Source: Fragilaria radians
Lineage: Eukaryota > Bacillariophyta > Fragilariophyceae > Fragilariales > Fragilariaceae
Length of the DNA: 64,000 nt
Direction of reading: 5' to 3'
NCBI GenBank assembly: GCA_900642245.1
Contig: CAAAJI010000056.1
Span: 37,830-101,829, forward strand
Shown here: positions 12,477-25,669 of the stretch, piece after piece
Numbering within the stretch: the stretch's first letter is position 1
How the letters are laid out: every line of letters begins with the position of its first letter
Made by a program: the position numbers and the translations under genes
Notes under the pieces: model-generated
The model's input: the letters and a program-made list of their open reading frames with translations, nothing else
Told to the model about the DNA's origin: nothing
Database searches by the model: none

Positions 12477-13777
12477 AGTTTTATCAGTTCTAAACTGACC
12501 ACCCATTGCACTCGAGGTGGGTTTTTGTCTTTTTTCATATCTGATAAGGTTTTCAGAGATGTAGTGCTCAAGAATTATACTGCCACTGGCTCCTGAATCA
12601 GCAAGTGCTGAGCAAATGTTCCTCGTGATTAATAATGAGGCTCACCACTAACTCTGAAGTTTGGTGAGTGATTTGTACCGTATTGCTAGTGCTACCAAAA
12701 TCTTCTTCACTACTATGCGTTAGATACATTTCTGCAGAGAGAAGTGACTCAGTCTTCCTCTTTTTGGTGTTTGCAGGTTTCAACTGCTTTTTGAGTGCAT
12801 TAATTTCCTCAAAAAAATAAGCTAAAGACTTTTTTCCAGGAACAGCTGTAGCTTCAAAATGAGCTTTCTTTTGCTGCCTGGCTTTAGCATTTGCTCTGCA
12901 ATCAGCCGTATTGTAGTTTTTTCACAATATTGACACCACACTTTGAGAGAAGCTTTCTTTGATCTACGTACTCCTACACTACGGGTAACTGAGTTTTTAT
13001 AATCTGCAGGTAGTGTGAGAGCAGGACTATTTGTGTGCCTGCTTTTTTCCAAGTTCTCAAGACGCTTGAAATACAAAAATGCCTCCTCTTAATTCTTCTC
13101 AAAAATGTCCATTTTTGCGGCCAGCATAGCGTCATGTCACTCAGAAGACTTGGCCGAGTCCAAAATTTCAATGATTTCATCTTGAACCAACGGGGGTGGG
13201 GTACTCCTCAGTGAAGTAAAATAGATAACGAGTTAGTTTGATCAACCTTGCTTTCCACGAATTGTTGTACATGTTAGGCCCCCACGAACGAGCACCTCCT
13301 CATGTAGTATTTTTGCACCCTAATGGCGCACCAAGATATGTACTCTATATATACATCTCTAATTTCTATTTCCAATAGGTCACAATTGGGTAATGTTACA
13401 TCCTCAGCACAAAGCCTGTTCCTCAAATGATATCCAAACTGGGAAAGGGCTCTGCCTTTCAACAACGTACGGAGCATCTTAGTCTTCTCCAGAGGTTCCT
13501 TCAAAGACATGACCGTTTCAATGCCCCTGTATCCCATCAACCACTTGATCCAGTCCTCCGGTCCTCCATCCTTAAAAATGACAAACTCCTTGGAATACCT
13601 GGCTGCTGGGTTCTCGGGAGCAACAAAGAAGTCAAACTTTATCAGTTCTGTCCTGTCAGCCTCCACACCATCTCCATCCAACTTCTTAACCTTAGGAAGA
13701 TGAAAATAGGAGGACTCTCACGCATTGATAGGGGAAGGCCAGAATTTGTTTTGAATAACTTACTCATTGCCATATTT
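12477..13777 (-). pseudogene. Ty3/gypsy gag-protease relic, copy B
   Basis: This is the same relic as in copy A, extending about 75 bp further into protease (SSAMGGQF, then RTDKT). The gag block (13274-13681) again carries FVIFKDGGPEDWIKW. The zinc knuckle is readable as CQYC followed by HNTADC across a small frameshift near 12915-12925. A two-base deletion breaks the frame just before the protease DSGAS motif. The gag frameshift near 13700 is shared with copy A, so it is older than the duplication. It is non-functional. Confidence 0.8.
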
Positions 13778-13816
13778 TGAATGAATGTCAACAAATTGTG
13801 ATCACATGTGATCACA

Positions 13817-14435
13817 GTGCTCTATGTTGGACTATAGAAAGTACACAATGAAGAATTATGATCTATTTTATTCCATTTTCTTTTTTCAAGAGATGTTTGC
13901 TATATCTTCTCTTGAAGATTTTGATCTTGCTTGAACCTTTCGGCCCAAATGATTAGGCAAGTCTCTTCAACTTCTGAATAAGGATAAGTTGGCTTATCAG
14001 TACAGACAAGTATCCTGTCAATAGGATAAAGTAAATTATCCTTCCAACTCTTTTAGTCTTAAAGAGATGGACTTGAAATTAATCTTTAAATTAGTTCCTT
14101 CTAGTTTCGATCCGGTCCTGGATTGTATATATATACTTCTGCATTTAAGTAACACTTGATTTTCACTAAGTTTGTCTTATGAATGATCATTGTCCATAAA
14201 ACTTGTGGTAGATATAGAAAAGGATAGTAAACTTGTAGCTTATCCAAAGATAGATGAGTAAATATAAAAATAAATGAATTCTAGTATTATTTACTGTGCA
14301 CCAACGGCAACGGACGTCTCCTTCTACCGGTACACGCATACACCTTTTAGTTTAGTACTTTATTCCTTAGACAGGTGTTGCTTACAACCCATTGCGTTAG
14401 GGATTAACTTCTTGATTCTAAGTCAAGGTAGGTCA
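13817..14435 (-). repeat. Ty3/gypsy 5' LTR and leader, copy B
   Basis: Equivalent to 1487-2155, slightly shorter because of an internal deletion near 13880. The palindrome beside it, 13797-13816, is identical to that of copy A. Confidence 0.7.
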
Positions 14436-16919
14436 CGGTGGACTGGAATACGAAAATCCAGGCTTAGGTTGGAAGAAGGAGTCGATGATTGAAGCGTGTC
14501 TATTTGCCATACCATAGAGGAGAGTGCGTAAGAAAAAAGAGAATAAATGGCATACCTTGAAGATTGAAAGGTTACAAGCAAAAAATTAGCCTATACATAA
14601 TTAAGCTAAGCGGATGTACTTATGTACCAGTATTGGAGACGTCCCTTACTGTTGGTACAAAGAACAACATAGAATCAGGATGTTCTATGTTTATAAATAT
14701 ATATTCACGGATAGTCACAAATTTGAATGAATTGTATTTCTTCAGAAAAGTTTAGGGATGACTAAATATCGGTTGTAGTGGAAAGAATGTATAATGCTTT
14801 CCGGGCAGCTTAATGATTCCATCTCTTTAAGATAAAAGATGAAACAGACACAAGGTCGAAACATATGAATACTCTACTGTATTATTTTTTTCACCTTTGT
14901 TGCTGTGCAAACAAACTTACAAAAATGAGGATGCGCCTTGCTACTAACGAAATAAACCAATCATCGAATAATTTGAAAGAAAGTACTTATTTAGCATTCA
15001 ACAGATGCCTGAAACAAAGCAAAAATGCTATCGATAAAGAAAATCTAAACTAAAATATATGTGTACTGATAGATGTTGTGAGGCATTGTTCTTCACCTTA
15101 CAAACATGTGCTTGTTCTATAATACAGAGCAAGGCGTATTGTGGTGAGTCAATAAAGCCACTAGATTAGATATTTAACATCATCTGATTTGATAATCAAG
15201 AGGCGGTCAATCAATGAGCCTGAATTTGCTACCTTTGTCAGTGGGGCGAAATAACAAAATGCGACGCTAAAAATTGACAAGCATTAAAAATGCCAATTTA
15301 TTGAAGATAAATTAGCGCTGTGTACAAGTATTAAAATGTGACGATAATGCATAAGTAATAATTATGAATGTCGATATTTTGGACGGAAATACGCGTGAGG
15401 AATCAGTCCTTTGAAAACCCACCGGGATTAATATGTAAAAAGTATAATACCAGAGTATATGCAACAAATGGAAAATAATTTAAAACTATGTATATGAGCA
15501 TTTTCAGCCGACAAGTATAAAATACACTATGATTTGTATTTGTTTACCAGTATTTGCGACCTTCAATACTGCAATTTCATTTATCGAAAATGATTGTATT
15601 TGAGGTTTTACAAGACAGTTTCTTTTCTTTCTACATCATCACAAATTCGGGACAATAAAGAATTACTTTTCATTCCTGAATTTGCTAGCATTCAGTATTT
15701 GAGTGTGTGTAATAATTTTTAGTGAATATATAATTATCCAAAGTATCTGGATTTCGTTACACTGCGACTTCAAATGAACACGATTCAGTATACATCCAAA
15801 AGTAAATGGGATTGTCATTTTTCTTTTGTGTCTACTCAATATAGAGCACCAATCAAAAGATTGAGAGGTGTAGCAAATATTATTGAAGATGGATTGCTGC
15901 TCCCAGGCAATAAATTCCTAAACATGTACATGGGAATCAATTTAGTCAAATATCATAGAGTCCATATACTTTCATTAACACATCTTCTTTGATAGTGAAA
16001 CAGATGTTTCTTATTCCATTTCAGCATTAAAGCCTTTACTATACAACATTAAGACTTCCTTACTCAAAATCCTTAGTCAATGAATATGATGGTCAGAGCG
16101 TTAGGATCTGGTGGATTGAATCTCAATTAGTCCTTGCGAATAATTCTCCTACATTAGGATACCTAATTTTTGTTTCTGGTTCTTTTACATTTTAATTAGC
16201 TTGTTTTTTGTTTCTGGCTCTTTTACATTTAAATTAGCTTGTTAGGAGGAAATATGCATACTACATTATCTTTGTTGCCATTAACAGGCTTGTTGTAAGA
16301 CGTCTCAGGAGAGCGGGTCGCCAATTTCAGCCTTCGAGAATTTGTTAGCTTGACAAGTTTAATTTATGAATTTGAGATGGCAATGACGGTAGGAGAAATG
16401 AGACCAGTTACGAAAATAAGAATAAAATTGAAATTAGAAAGCTTACAAATTTTTGTAAAGAGGGATTTTAACATGTTTAAACCCAAGATATATCAAGACA
16501 TCCTTCCTTGGTCTAATTATCGATTGAAGATTGCTTGTGTATTTGATGATGTTTGAAGATGACGGATTTTAGCTGGTCAAGAAAGACCAACACTGAAGCA
16601 AGAAATATTTAGCTAACGTTAAGTGTTCAGGAACCAAAGATGTAGAAAGAAGACGGAAGAAGAATGATGAAGATAATCGACTTAAATGAGTTGGCATAAA
16701 ACTGATACTTGAAAAAATGTGAAGTCAGCGGTAGTAGGGAAAGTTTCTTATGCAATCGTGAAGAGTTGCTAAACAAAACATAATGGAGACGGAAATCCCG
16801 CTTAGCTTGGACGATGGGTATGGGTTAGGGTTTGATTCTGTATCTGCCCTTCAGTGAATCCTAAGTGAGCAAATTGTGTAAGGATGAAGACCCTAAACAT
16901 TAATCACAAATCTTGAAGA
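14436..16919. other. Gene-poor stretch, copy B
   Basis: It aligns with 2156-4570 of copy A. Short frames (for example 15774-15992 and 16350-16556) show no recognised domain and are not preserved as equals in copy A. Confidence 0.55.
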
Positions 16920-17590
16920 GCTTCGATTAAAATTGAAAGCCATGGGTTCAAATATTGATGGACAATTTATGTTAAAGAGCTTGAACAGCTTAACATGTTA
17001 CAAATTATTCTAAGCAGAGCCGTGGCACGGAAACGTGTTAGAGAATCCATATAAAATCTGAATCTAAGAAGAATGAAGATTTGGTGAAGTAAAGGCACTA
17101 ACGGCTACACAGTTCAAAGAAAAAAAGTGCAGGAATCGTAGTAAAATTCACAAGGCTATATTATGATGCAGGCCATATCAAGATAGGTTAGAGAGGGGAA
17201 AAGTGTTATTAAATGCAATTTTAAAAAATTCCGAACGTGTGAAGTCTAACTGCTTTAGAATTGACGACAAGGAATCAGATTCAGAGGCTGTAAGATTACG
17301 CTAGTACAGCCACTGATTTATAGCTGAGTTATAGTGAAACATCAAGTTTACGGTCAAATTTGGATGGGTGATATCGAGAGCCATGCCACTGTTGCAACAA
17401 TAACAGTGCATTATGCAATGACATAGCTAAAGAACTAGCGGAAGGAAGCGATGCCAATTGTATCGTCGGTGAACATACGATTCACGCTCCGCAGAAAAAC
17501 GATGATTTTCTTGTAGTCGTGTTTAGGGGTGTAAATTATGTACCAAACATTTGGAAAAATACATTTAGCATCAGTTATCTTGGTTAAAAT
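16920..17590 (+). pseudogene. Ty1/copia gag-protease relic, copy B
   Basis: The counterpart of 4571-5263. It keeps LKAMGSNIDGQFM and VNYVPNIWKN but has further deletions (for example around 17035) and more frameshifts. It is a shared, pre-duplication insertion. Confidence 0.65.
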
Positions 17591-20500
17591 ATTCTTTCTT
17601 ATTGTATTGTCTTACTCATAGCTTTATACCAAACTTTAGAATTGCAGGATATTCTTGACTTCTTGGATTCGATACAAGCCACCAAAATATCTTATCAAAG
17701 CTGCGCAATAACGCTTCTGCATTTCATAGCTTTTAGTTATGCAATCTCAGAGGACAGAATTTATTTGCTAATGATTGATACTTGCATACTTATCAGCTTG
17801 AACTGTATTTTTCATTAGCATCTAAAAAAGGGAAGACCTTGCAAGAAACAATCACATATATTTTTATGCTCATTGAATTTGACGGGCAGTCTGGAAGAGG
17901 CTATTTCATCACAAAGTGCTTTCGGGAAGGGTCCAACATATGAAAATATATTTAACTTTATCTTGAACACATCGTGCGAGTATAACCTTTCAAGGAGGAG
18001 TAACCTAGATTTATCGCTCTTACTCCAAAGTGAAAAAAGGAAAATGGTGTTAAGTCAATTACAGCTTTACGTAATTCATAACGAGATGACAATAGAAACA
18101 ATTGTTCCTGAGCAATCTCAATGTACATTAACAAGCCAATTTTGAATCAAAGGTATCGCGAAACTCAGAAATTCAATTGATTTAAGCATTAATAGGTAGA
18201 TTAAAAGGGACCAAGCCTAAGCTCCGAACAAACTTCATGGTAAAAAGTTGAATTACATTTACCATGCATTGAAAACAAAGCTTAGTGTAAAAGTTTCGTA
18301 TTGAACTATTAATTTCTATGTATTTACCTGAGATGTAATTTGGTTATTTTCAAATTAGTCATAGATCTCAATTCAAGAAAGAATCAATTCTCATTTATAT
18401 TCTCTCTCTACATATCACTCAACGTAAGAAAGATCCTCTATTCCTTTTCTATTGCGAGACGCCCACTCATAATCATGAATACTCATCTCCTATACTTCTT
18501 CCCTTTCTTGAATGGCGTGTTCATTCCTTCTGACATGCATACTGAATATGCAATTGAATGTGTCTGTTATCACGCCATCCATTCTATTTCGACAATTCTC
18601 GCATAGTGCTGTCAGGTCTTTAATACTTCATATCAAAATAGCATCCCAGCTCTAAAGCAACATGTTGACCGCGTCAATCTGATTAATTTCATGATCTTGG
18701 ATTTCCTGCCCTTCATAATGGGGTTACTTCCTTTGTCCCAGTTGTGATAGAATAGTCCAAATTTTGACTTTCGTTTCTTTTCAAATGCAGCTTTACTTTT
18801 CCTTGACATACAAATTGAAATCTTCGCATCAACAATCTCCTCTGAAAGCATGCTCTATTACCAATTACCAAGCAAAACTTAGTTAGTTCAGGTAAGAATC
18901 CCACCTTCTTCTCCTCATTTCGCCTAGAAACATAATGTTCCGATCATGTACCTCTAAGCTTAACGAGAAAAGACATCAATTGAATGATAAACATGTCAAC
19001 CAACTTGCACGGCCACAGTACTACGGCTCGATTTTCATTGCCTAGATTTTTTTGATTCGTTTCTGTTTTAACTTCTGTCGATTTCTAAATACTTCAACGG
19101 CTCATCCTGCTCAAACTTCATTCCTAATGTCACTTTAGCTCTAAGGGTGCTCAAACAAATACCCAATGATCATTTCTAGGAAACATGTAAATATCCTAAT
19201 CTTGGTTTTAGATCCAATTATTATCCTACAATTATTCCGTGTGAAGAGGCTTCTAACACATTTATGCTATTATTCGATTATCTTCCATTTAATTTCATGT
19301 TTACATTTTCGTTGCTCTTCCAAAAGACTTGCTTCGTACTTAGCTTAGAGAAGAATTTCGATGAGTGTAAAAAGTGATTGAGGGCACCTTAGGACCATCT
19401 TATTCAAAGCCGCACAAAAATTTGCCTTCCTCTGTCTTTTCGTTGATTTCATCTTATCCTCTGACTATCTGTTCAGCCTTTGCAAAGATCTTCGCACACC
19501 AGATGTGCCATTCATCCTTATTCCCTGAAAAAAGTAGAACCTGAATAGGACTCAATTCACTTTATGCTCATACAGTATTAAGTTATGTCTCAAGCTGAAA
19601 GAAATGTTTACAAAGGAAGAATTATTTTAATCCTCTCTCGTATCATCTCCGATGACAAAAGCTGAATGGATTTCAGAATTGAGCATTACGTTTCCACCTG
19701 AAGCAATAAAATGTTGTAAAGAAATCACATTCTATCTGCAATCCAATTTAACATGGAAGCCTTTAATTGTGAAACAGTAAGGACTAATACTTAAATATTT
19801 AAATGAGATCTGCTCAAGAAAAGTCCAGTGTGTTCATACTTGATAGTTAGCTGTGGTAGTAAAAGCTTTAAAATAATGAGAAATAGGAAATCTGAAGAAA
19901 AGACAAGAAGAAATATCGCTCTCAAATTCTTCCGTTGCTTCTCATTAGTGTTTAGTTTACTGACTTTATTCATACTAAGTCGTTCAAAACAAGCATGTAA
20001 TTTATCTCTGTTTATCTCTTATCTCACAGTAGTGGGTTTGTCGCTTATCTCATCAACAGTAGTGGGTCTGTCTCTGTAGCTGCAGTTTGTAATCCGAAAG
20101 TAAATTGTTAAAGAAATGAATTATTGTTACATGCTAGAGATAGAACCTCTCCTTTCAGGTCTCTCATGTAGGTCTTCTTACGCTAAAGTCAAAGTGAACT
20201 GCGTTAGCTGCTTTCCAACGTTGCCACAGAAGGGACTGGGGTTTCTAAGGCTTTCGCATGCAATAGTTTCCTTACCACTAATGAAGTCCTAATTCTTACA
20301 CCACCTTTAACCAAACTAATCGCAATCTTTACGATGGTAGTCTCATATTTGGCAATTTTAATCATCATTCTTGGAAAGTTACTCTTCCCAACAATACATC
20401 CTAAAACCCAAACGATTGGATTTATAGCAAGAATGTTTTTGCTCTTTGTTCTTAATTCTTCAATTATCACAGGAAATGGAAACACACGAATTCCTTTTTC

Positions 20501-22344
20501 ATTCATTGTGATCATGAATCCAAGGATGATTGGAAAAATCATAAGCTGAGTTAGTGACAACTTCATAACTGAATCAGCGATTCTGAAGAATATTCAAGGA
20601 AAAGCGATATCAGGTTCCAGCGATTAAGCGAGTTGGAAGGACTCATCACTAATCAAAGTAAAAGTTGCAAATACGAGCTTAAGTTCGAGGAGAAAACTTT
20701 GTTTCTTGCTGAAACAACGTTTCTCACTCTTCGCTAGCCTAATCTAGATTCGTAGCTATTATCCATGACAAAAAGCAGAGATATGTATTTTACTTCACGA
20801 ACGGTTTAGCTAAACAAGAAAAATGGGTGTGAATCCAAAACATTATTTATATGATTCCTTCAAGATGGCTTCAAAATGTAATTTAAGCCCAATAAAAATG
20901 CAAAAGTCAAGAATTTGGAAGATATAAGCTGTTGTAAGAGACAAAAGTACATCACTGTTAGTGGTGATAAATCGGTTAAGGTGTGAGACTTATCACATAT
21001 AGCTAGGTCTATTTGTGTGGAATGAGAATCTTTAAGCACCCCGAAGTTCCTTGTATTTTTGCCATTATTCACCATCTCATTTTCTCACAGAGATGGCTCA
21101 AAAATATAAAATATAAATGTCATGATGTGCCAATTGCTCCTTTTTTAGATTAGTTGATTCTTGTCAATGTTCATGTGACGCCTCTGCACGAGCAAATCAA
21201 TAAATCAATTTTTATGCTCTCTCAGAGCGTTGCATTACTTTACTCTATTTCACAGAAAGTAATTCAGCAACCCCACATCTTGATTTTGCCACTTTGGCAT
21301 CAATGAGTAATTTGACAAACGTAGACAGGAAATGGCAATACTTGTATCTAAGTGTAACCTTATAGTTCTCATGTTTTTTCTTCACATGTACCATCCAATA
21401 CATATCCATTTTTGTGTGGTACAGTGTTGCTAATATTAGTGACGTTGTAAATGCCACATGTTTGGCATATAAATAGAGGATTTCATTATTTAACAAAAAA
21501 GTCTTCCGTTTTTTCTTGCGAAATATATTTCTTTCTTTTATTGCTTTTTTTAATTTTGCCTTTTTCAGGGATTTTGTCTCCTTTTTACAATCACAAGCTT
21601 GTTTTTGCATACTTGTTGTGAAAGAGTATTTTTCTGGCTGATCCTTGTGACGTAGCTAGCTATATATTGTTTCCTAGCATCCATGATGCTTTTGCCAACT
21701 TGTATTTGAGGCTTCGAACTTCTAGGTATTCCCTTATCCATAATTAATTCTAACTTTTTGGCTGTCTGACTCATCCCCTTTACAAGGCTGGTAAGCCAGT
21801 TAGTATTTGATTGTCAACTGGTTGTATTCAAATGCAAATACAGTGGTTTATAAGTCAAGTATAACACTTTTTTGAGTTAAATTACAATGACATACTATTT
21901 CCATGTCTCTATCCTCAATTTCATGTACAATTTTGAAACATGATTTCAGTATATCATAATGTCTCATTACATCCTTGAATTCTTCGGTTAAGGTGTAAGG
22001 CTACAGCTGTCCTTAAACATCAAACACTTTCATAAGTAAAAGTCAAAGCCGAATTTGGATCAAAGAATCTTTGCAAATAATGTAGTTCCAAGATAATTTT
22101 GGCTAAAGTGCAATGTAATAAGTAAGCATTCTCTACAATAGTAAAATCAAACCTAAAAGAATATGATTACTAAACATTGAAATTACCATATTTTATCATT
22201 TGCGAAATATCTTTCTGAATTCATAAGGTAAATCCTGAAAGAAAGGAATAGCGTCCAGCAAGAGGGATATAGGCCAAAATTTGCCAAGGATTTGAAAATA
22301 CGCATTGATGACATGTGTGAAGCGTATTTCTTATGCTCTTCATA
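17591..22344. other. Long non-coding stretch, copy B
   Basis: No convincing gene. The best candidate is the minus-strand frame 20204-20566, listed separately. Another minus-strand Lys-rich frame at 21245-21774 is out of frame with its copy A equivalent and looks like decay. An inverted segment relative to copy A lies at 19327-19392. Confidence 0.55.
20204..20566 (-). CDS. Weak hypothetical ORF, copy B only
   Basis: A 120-codon frame with hydrophobic N-terminal stretches (MIFPIILGFMITMNEKG, then VWVLGCIVGKS) and a basic C-terminal half. The aligned copy A sequence keeps most of the wording (IFPIILGFMI, GCIVGKSNFPRMM, IKIAKYETTIVKIAI) but has an in-frame TAG and ends early. It may be a decayed membrane-protein gene or chance. 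No family was recognised. Confidence 0.2.
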   Translation of the reverse strand: MKLSLTQLMIFPIILGFMITMNEKGIRVFPFPVIIEELRTKSKNILAINPIVWVLGCIVGKSNFPRMMIKIAKYETTIVKIAISLVKGGVRIRTSLVVRKLLHAKALETPVPSVATLESS

Positions 22345-23250
22345 TCTACACTACTAAAATAGTTTTACAACCGATCTGGCCGGTGCTACCCCGTAACCCT
22401 TATGCGTTTTGCTATTTCTAGAGAAAGTGATCGAGTACGAGTACTGGATATAAAATTAGCAAATGGCTAAAATCACTAGGGATATAGCTAATTCATCCTG
22501 GTATATTGTCATTCCAATGTTGAAACTTTTATCGTAGTCCATAGTGGATAGATCTAATTGCAATATTAATCTGCAACTAAATGAAATTCCTTCAAATCGT
22601 TGAAAAATAAATAACAATATTCCTTTAATTTGTGGAAAAAGATCTTTCATGCTTCTTAGTCATAGTCTAATTATAACTGGTTTATATGGCATTAATCATG
22701 TGGATCAATAATATGGTTGTTTGTTTGGGATGATTCTTTAATCCTTCATTTGCCTCATTTTTTAAATTGTCAAACAAATAAAGAATAAGTGTTATAAAGT
22801 TAGCTGAAAAATGATATTGACTCTACACCAACAACATTATTTTGATTTTTCCACCAGCAATCTTGGACATTCCAATAACAGCAGCAGTAATAACTTGTAC
22901 AATAAAAACGCAAGAAAAAGCTAAAAGTTTGTTTTAATAGGAAAAATGAAATGAAATGACTACCTATATACCTTCCTAATATCAATGCTAAATAAATGGT
23001 GTAATTTACATTAAGTTCCGTGATGTTGAATGCAATTGTAGATACCAATGGCATGTTATGCCAAGTTAGTGAAACTTAAAGCTTGTGTGATGCATCAGAT
23101 TTTATGACCTGCAAACTCTAGGTTCACAAAAAGCAATCATGAAAATCCATGTCCTAATTATTGCTGGAAATTTATAAGCAGAAACTCAAAGATATATTTT
23201 CTTTTGTAAATAGTAAACTCTGCGTAGCGAAGCAAGCACCAACTACTAGT
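22345..23250 (+). mobile_element. Helitron-like non-autonomous element, unit 1
   Basis: It begins TCTACACTACTAAAATAG directly after an A and ends in CACCAACTACTAGT. The TC start, TACTAAAA run and CTAGT (CTRR) end are the terminal signatures of Helitron rolling-circle transposons. There are no terminal inverted repeats and no target-site duplication. It is 906 bp and followed immediately by a second copy. It encodes no Rep/helicase, so it would depend on one elsewhere. A weak stem is possible just before the end, much poorer than the usual Helitron hairpin, which limits confidence. Confidence 0.55.
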
Positions 23251-24174
23251 CCTACTACTAAAAAAGTTTCACATCTGATCTGGCCGGTGCTACCCCTTAA
23301 CCCTTCTGCGTTAATACAGTAATACTCGAGAAAGTGATCGAGTACGAATATAGCGGATTCAGCGACTAAAATCAATAGGGATATAGCTAATTCAAACGGT
23401 ACCTGATTTAAAAATTGGTAGTAAAAAAATAATTCCATCCTGCAAAATGTTTCCGTTGTAAACGGTAGAATATTTCACGCTATTGAAATGTGGATCTAAT
23501 TGCAATATTAATCTGCAACTAAATGAAATTCCTTCTAAACAATGAAAAAAATACCACTATTCCTTTAAATTGACGAAAAAGTTTCTTAATCTTAAGTCTA
23601 ATTGTAACTGGTTTAAAAGACATCAATCATATGGATCAATTATATTGTTGTATCATTGGGATGATTCTAATTGTATTAATTTTTCATGTGTCTCATTTTT
23701 TATGATGTCAAATAAGTAGAGAATACATTTTACAAAGTTAACAAACTATGATAATAACTTTGCACCAACAGCTTCATTTGATTTTTTCACCGACAATCTT
23801 TGACATTCTGATGACAGCAGCACCAATTAACTTCTACAACAAAAGCACAAGAAAAAGCTAAATATGTCTTTAAACCATAGTTTTAATAGGAAAAAAATGA
23901 AAATACTTCCTGTACACCTTCCTGATGCCAATGCTAAATCAATGGTTTATTTTAGTTCAAGTTCTGTGATCTTGAATGCAACTGTAGATACCAATGACAT
24001 GCTAGGTCAAGTGGTAATACTTAAACTTTGTGTCAGGCATCAGATTGTATGTCCTGCAAATTCTAGGTTACCAAAGAACAATAATAAAAGTCTTTGTCGT
24101 AATTATTGCTGAAAATGTAAAAGTTCAAAGATACATTCTCTTTTTGCGGAGCAGAGCAAGCACCAACTACTAGT
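23251..24174 (+). mobile_element. Helitron-like non-autonomous element, unit 2
   Basis: A diverged head-to-tail copy of unit 1 (924 bp). It starts CCTACTACTAAAAAAG and shares the GATCTGGCCGGTGCTACCCC block with one mismatch-free run in both units. It ends AAGCACCAACTACTAGT before a T. A 4-bp stem (TTGC/GCAA at about 24144-24159) precedes the CTAGT. Copy A has no insertion at the matching site. Confidence 0.55.
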
Positions 24175-24349
24175 TTGAGTTTAAAAAATGTGCGGACAAT
24201 AACACTCTCTTTGGACAAAACTAACTAGTACTCTTTCATAAATCCAGCCAATAGCGTTTGAGAAGTCGTTAACCCGAGTTCAAACTAAGTAACCGTAGTG
24301 GAGAGATTATAGTTGTAAATGAGAGATTCGTGATGAAAAAACGATTTTC

Positions 24350-24514
24350 ATAGGGACTTCTGAGAAATGAGAGCTATGTTTTTCTCAAGCCGATGAAGAC
24401 ATACGTCACAAGGCTTTTTGTGAGCCAGTGAACAAAATATCCTATCGTCAGTCTCTTTCCACCGATGTTGTATCCTTATAATTCTTGTAGTATCGTTTTC
24501 TCGCTCTTTTCACG
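24350..24514 (+). promoter_or_regulatory. Putative promoter of TIM copy B
   Basis: It shares the conserved block of copy A, including ACGTCA at 24403-24408. The last ~35 bp before the ATG differ between the copies, so their 5' leaders are not identical. Confidence 0.35.
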
Positions 24515-25525
24515 ATGAAACTTTCAGTTGCCGTTTTTACTGCGTTTGTGGCTTCCGCAGCTTCATTTACTCCTTCCTCCTCTCAACAGCAACATCGAAT
24601 GGCAACGACATTGTTTGGAAGAAAGGCCTTTATAACAGGAAATTGGAAGCTAAATCCAGCCACCAAAGATGAAGCTGTTAGTTTAGCGACTACAATTGCA
24701 GATTCTGTGACATCAAAGTCTCCTGGTGATGTGGCATTGTTTGTTCCATTTCCTTACTTAGAAGCTGTTCATCAAGCTGTGAAAGGAAAGGTAACTATTG
24801 GTGCCGAGGTGAGAAGTTATTTTGAGATGGACCAAAAATCATCATGAACAGTTATCTCATATACCTTTCTCCTAGTGTATCACTCCTGAAGACGGTGGAG
24901 CTTTTACCGGAGGTGTATCTGCATCAATGCTGAAATCTCTAGGTATTGAATGGGCTCTGGCAGGTCATTCTGAACGTAGAACTATTAACAGAGAAACTGA
25001 TGAAGATATCAACAAACAATGCCTTAAACTCATCCAAAATGGTATGAATGTGGTACTTTGTATTGGAGAAACTTTAGAAGAGTTCGAGAAAAAGCTAGTT
25101 GGTGCTGTATGTGAAGTGCAACTCAAGAAAAATCTTGCCGGTGTTTCGGCAGAGGATATGAAAAAAGTAACCATTGCCTACGAGGTAAGGACAACAATAA
25201 GTTTTGTAGTCTGCATTATATTCTTGCTTCGCAATTCTAACACTGACCTCAAATCACTGATATTTCATAGCCTGTTTGGGCTATCGGAACAGGAAAAGTT
25301 GCTACACCTGAAATTGCACAAAGTGTTCATGAGACATGCCGTGCAATCATCAAAGATATGTATGGACCAACGATTGCGTCCGATATCCGTATTCTCTATG
25401 GTGGTAGTGTGACACCAGAATCCGTAGATGGATTGATGGCTAAGCCTGATATTGATGGAACTTTGGTTGGAGGTGCATCTCTGGTAGGCGATAAATTTGC
25501 CCGCATTATTAATTTTCAGCCTTAA
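24515..25525 (+). CDS. TPI: Triosephosphate isomerase, probably plastid-targeted (copy B)
   Basis: Exons are 24515-24808, 24876-25184 and 25271-25525, with GT-AG introns of 67 and 86 bp in the same positions as copy A. The protein is 285 residues with all catalytic residues (Lys in NWKLN, His in GHSERR, Glu in YEPVW) and the same leader ending ASAASFTP. Nearly all nucleotide differences from copy A are silent, while intron and flank differences are more frequent, as expected if both are under purifying selection or are alleles. The Helitron-like dimer ends only about 340 bp upstream and could affect expression of this copy. Confidence 0.95.
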
Positions 25526-25669
25526 ATCAGGAACTACAGACATTAATGTGAATGAAGTTATGACAATATCTAGGAATCATTTTATTCTCTACAAGAAATT
25601 GGAACTATCTCTCTCTGTTTAATAATGTGTACACTATCAGAGTAATTGGATTTTATAAGGTAGCACAGG

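Noticed and set aside
11546..12571. A 341-codon frame running through the 20-N gap
   Set aside because: It joins the coiled-coil gene of copy A to gypsy protease sequence of copy B across unknown bases. Only 11546-12456 is kept.
21245..21774. Overlapping Lys-rich minus frames suggesting a gene
   Set aside because: The equivalent copy A region (9195-9480) breaks the frame differently, and no domain is visible in either.
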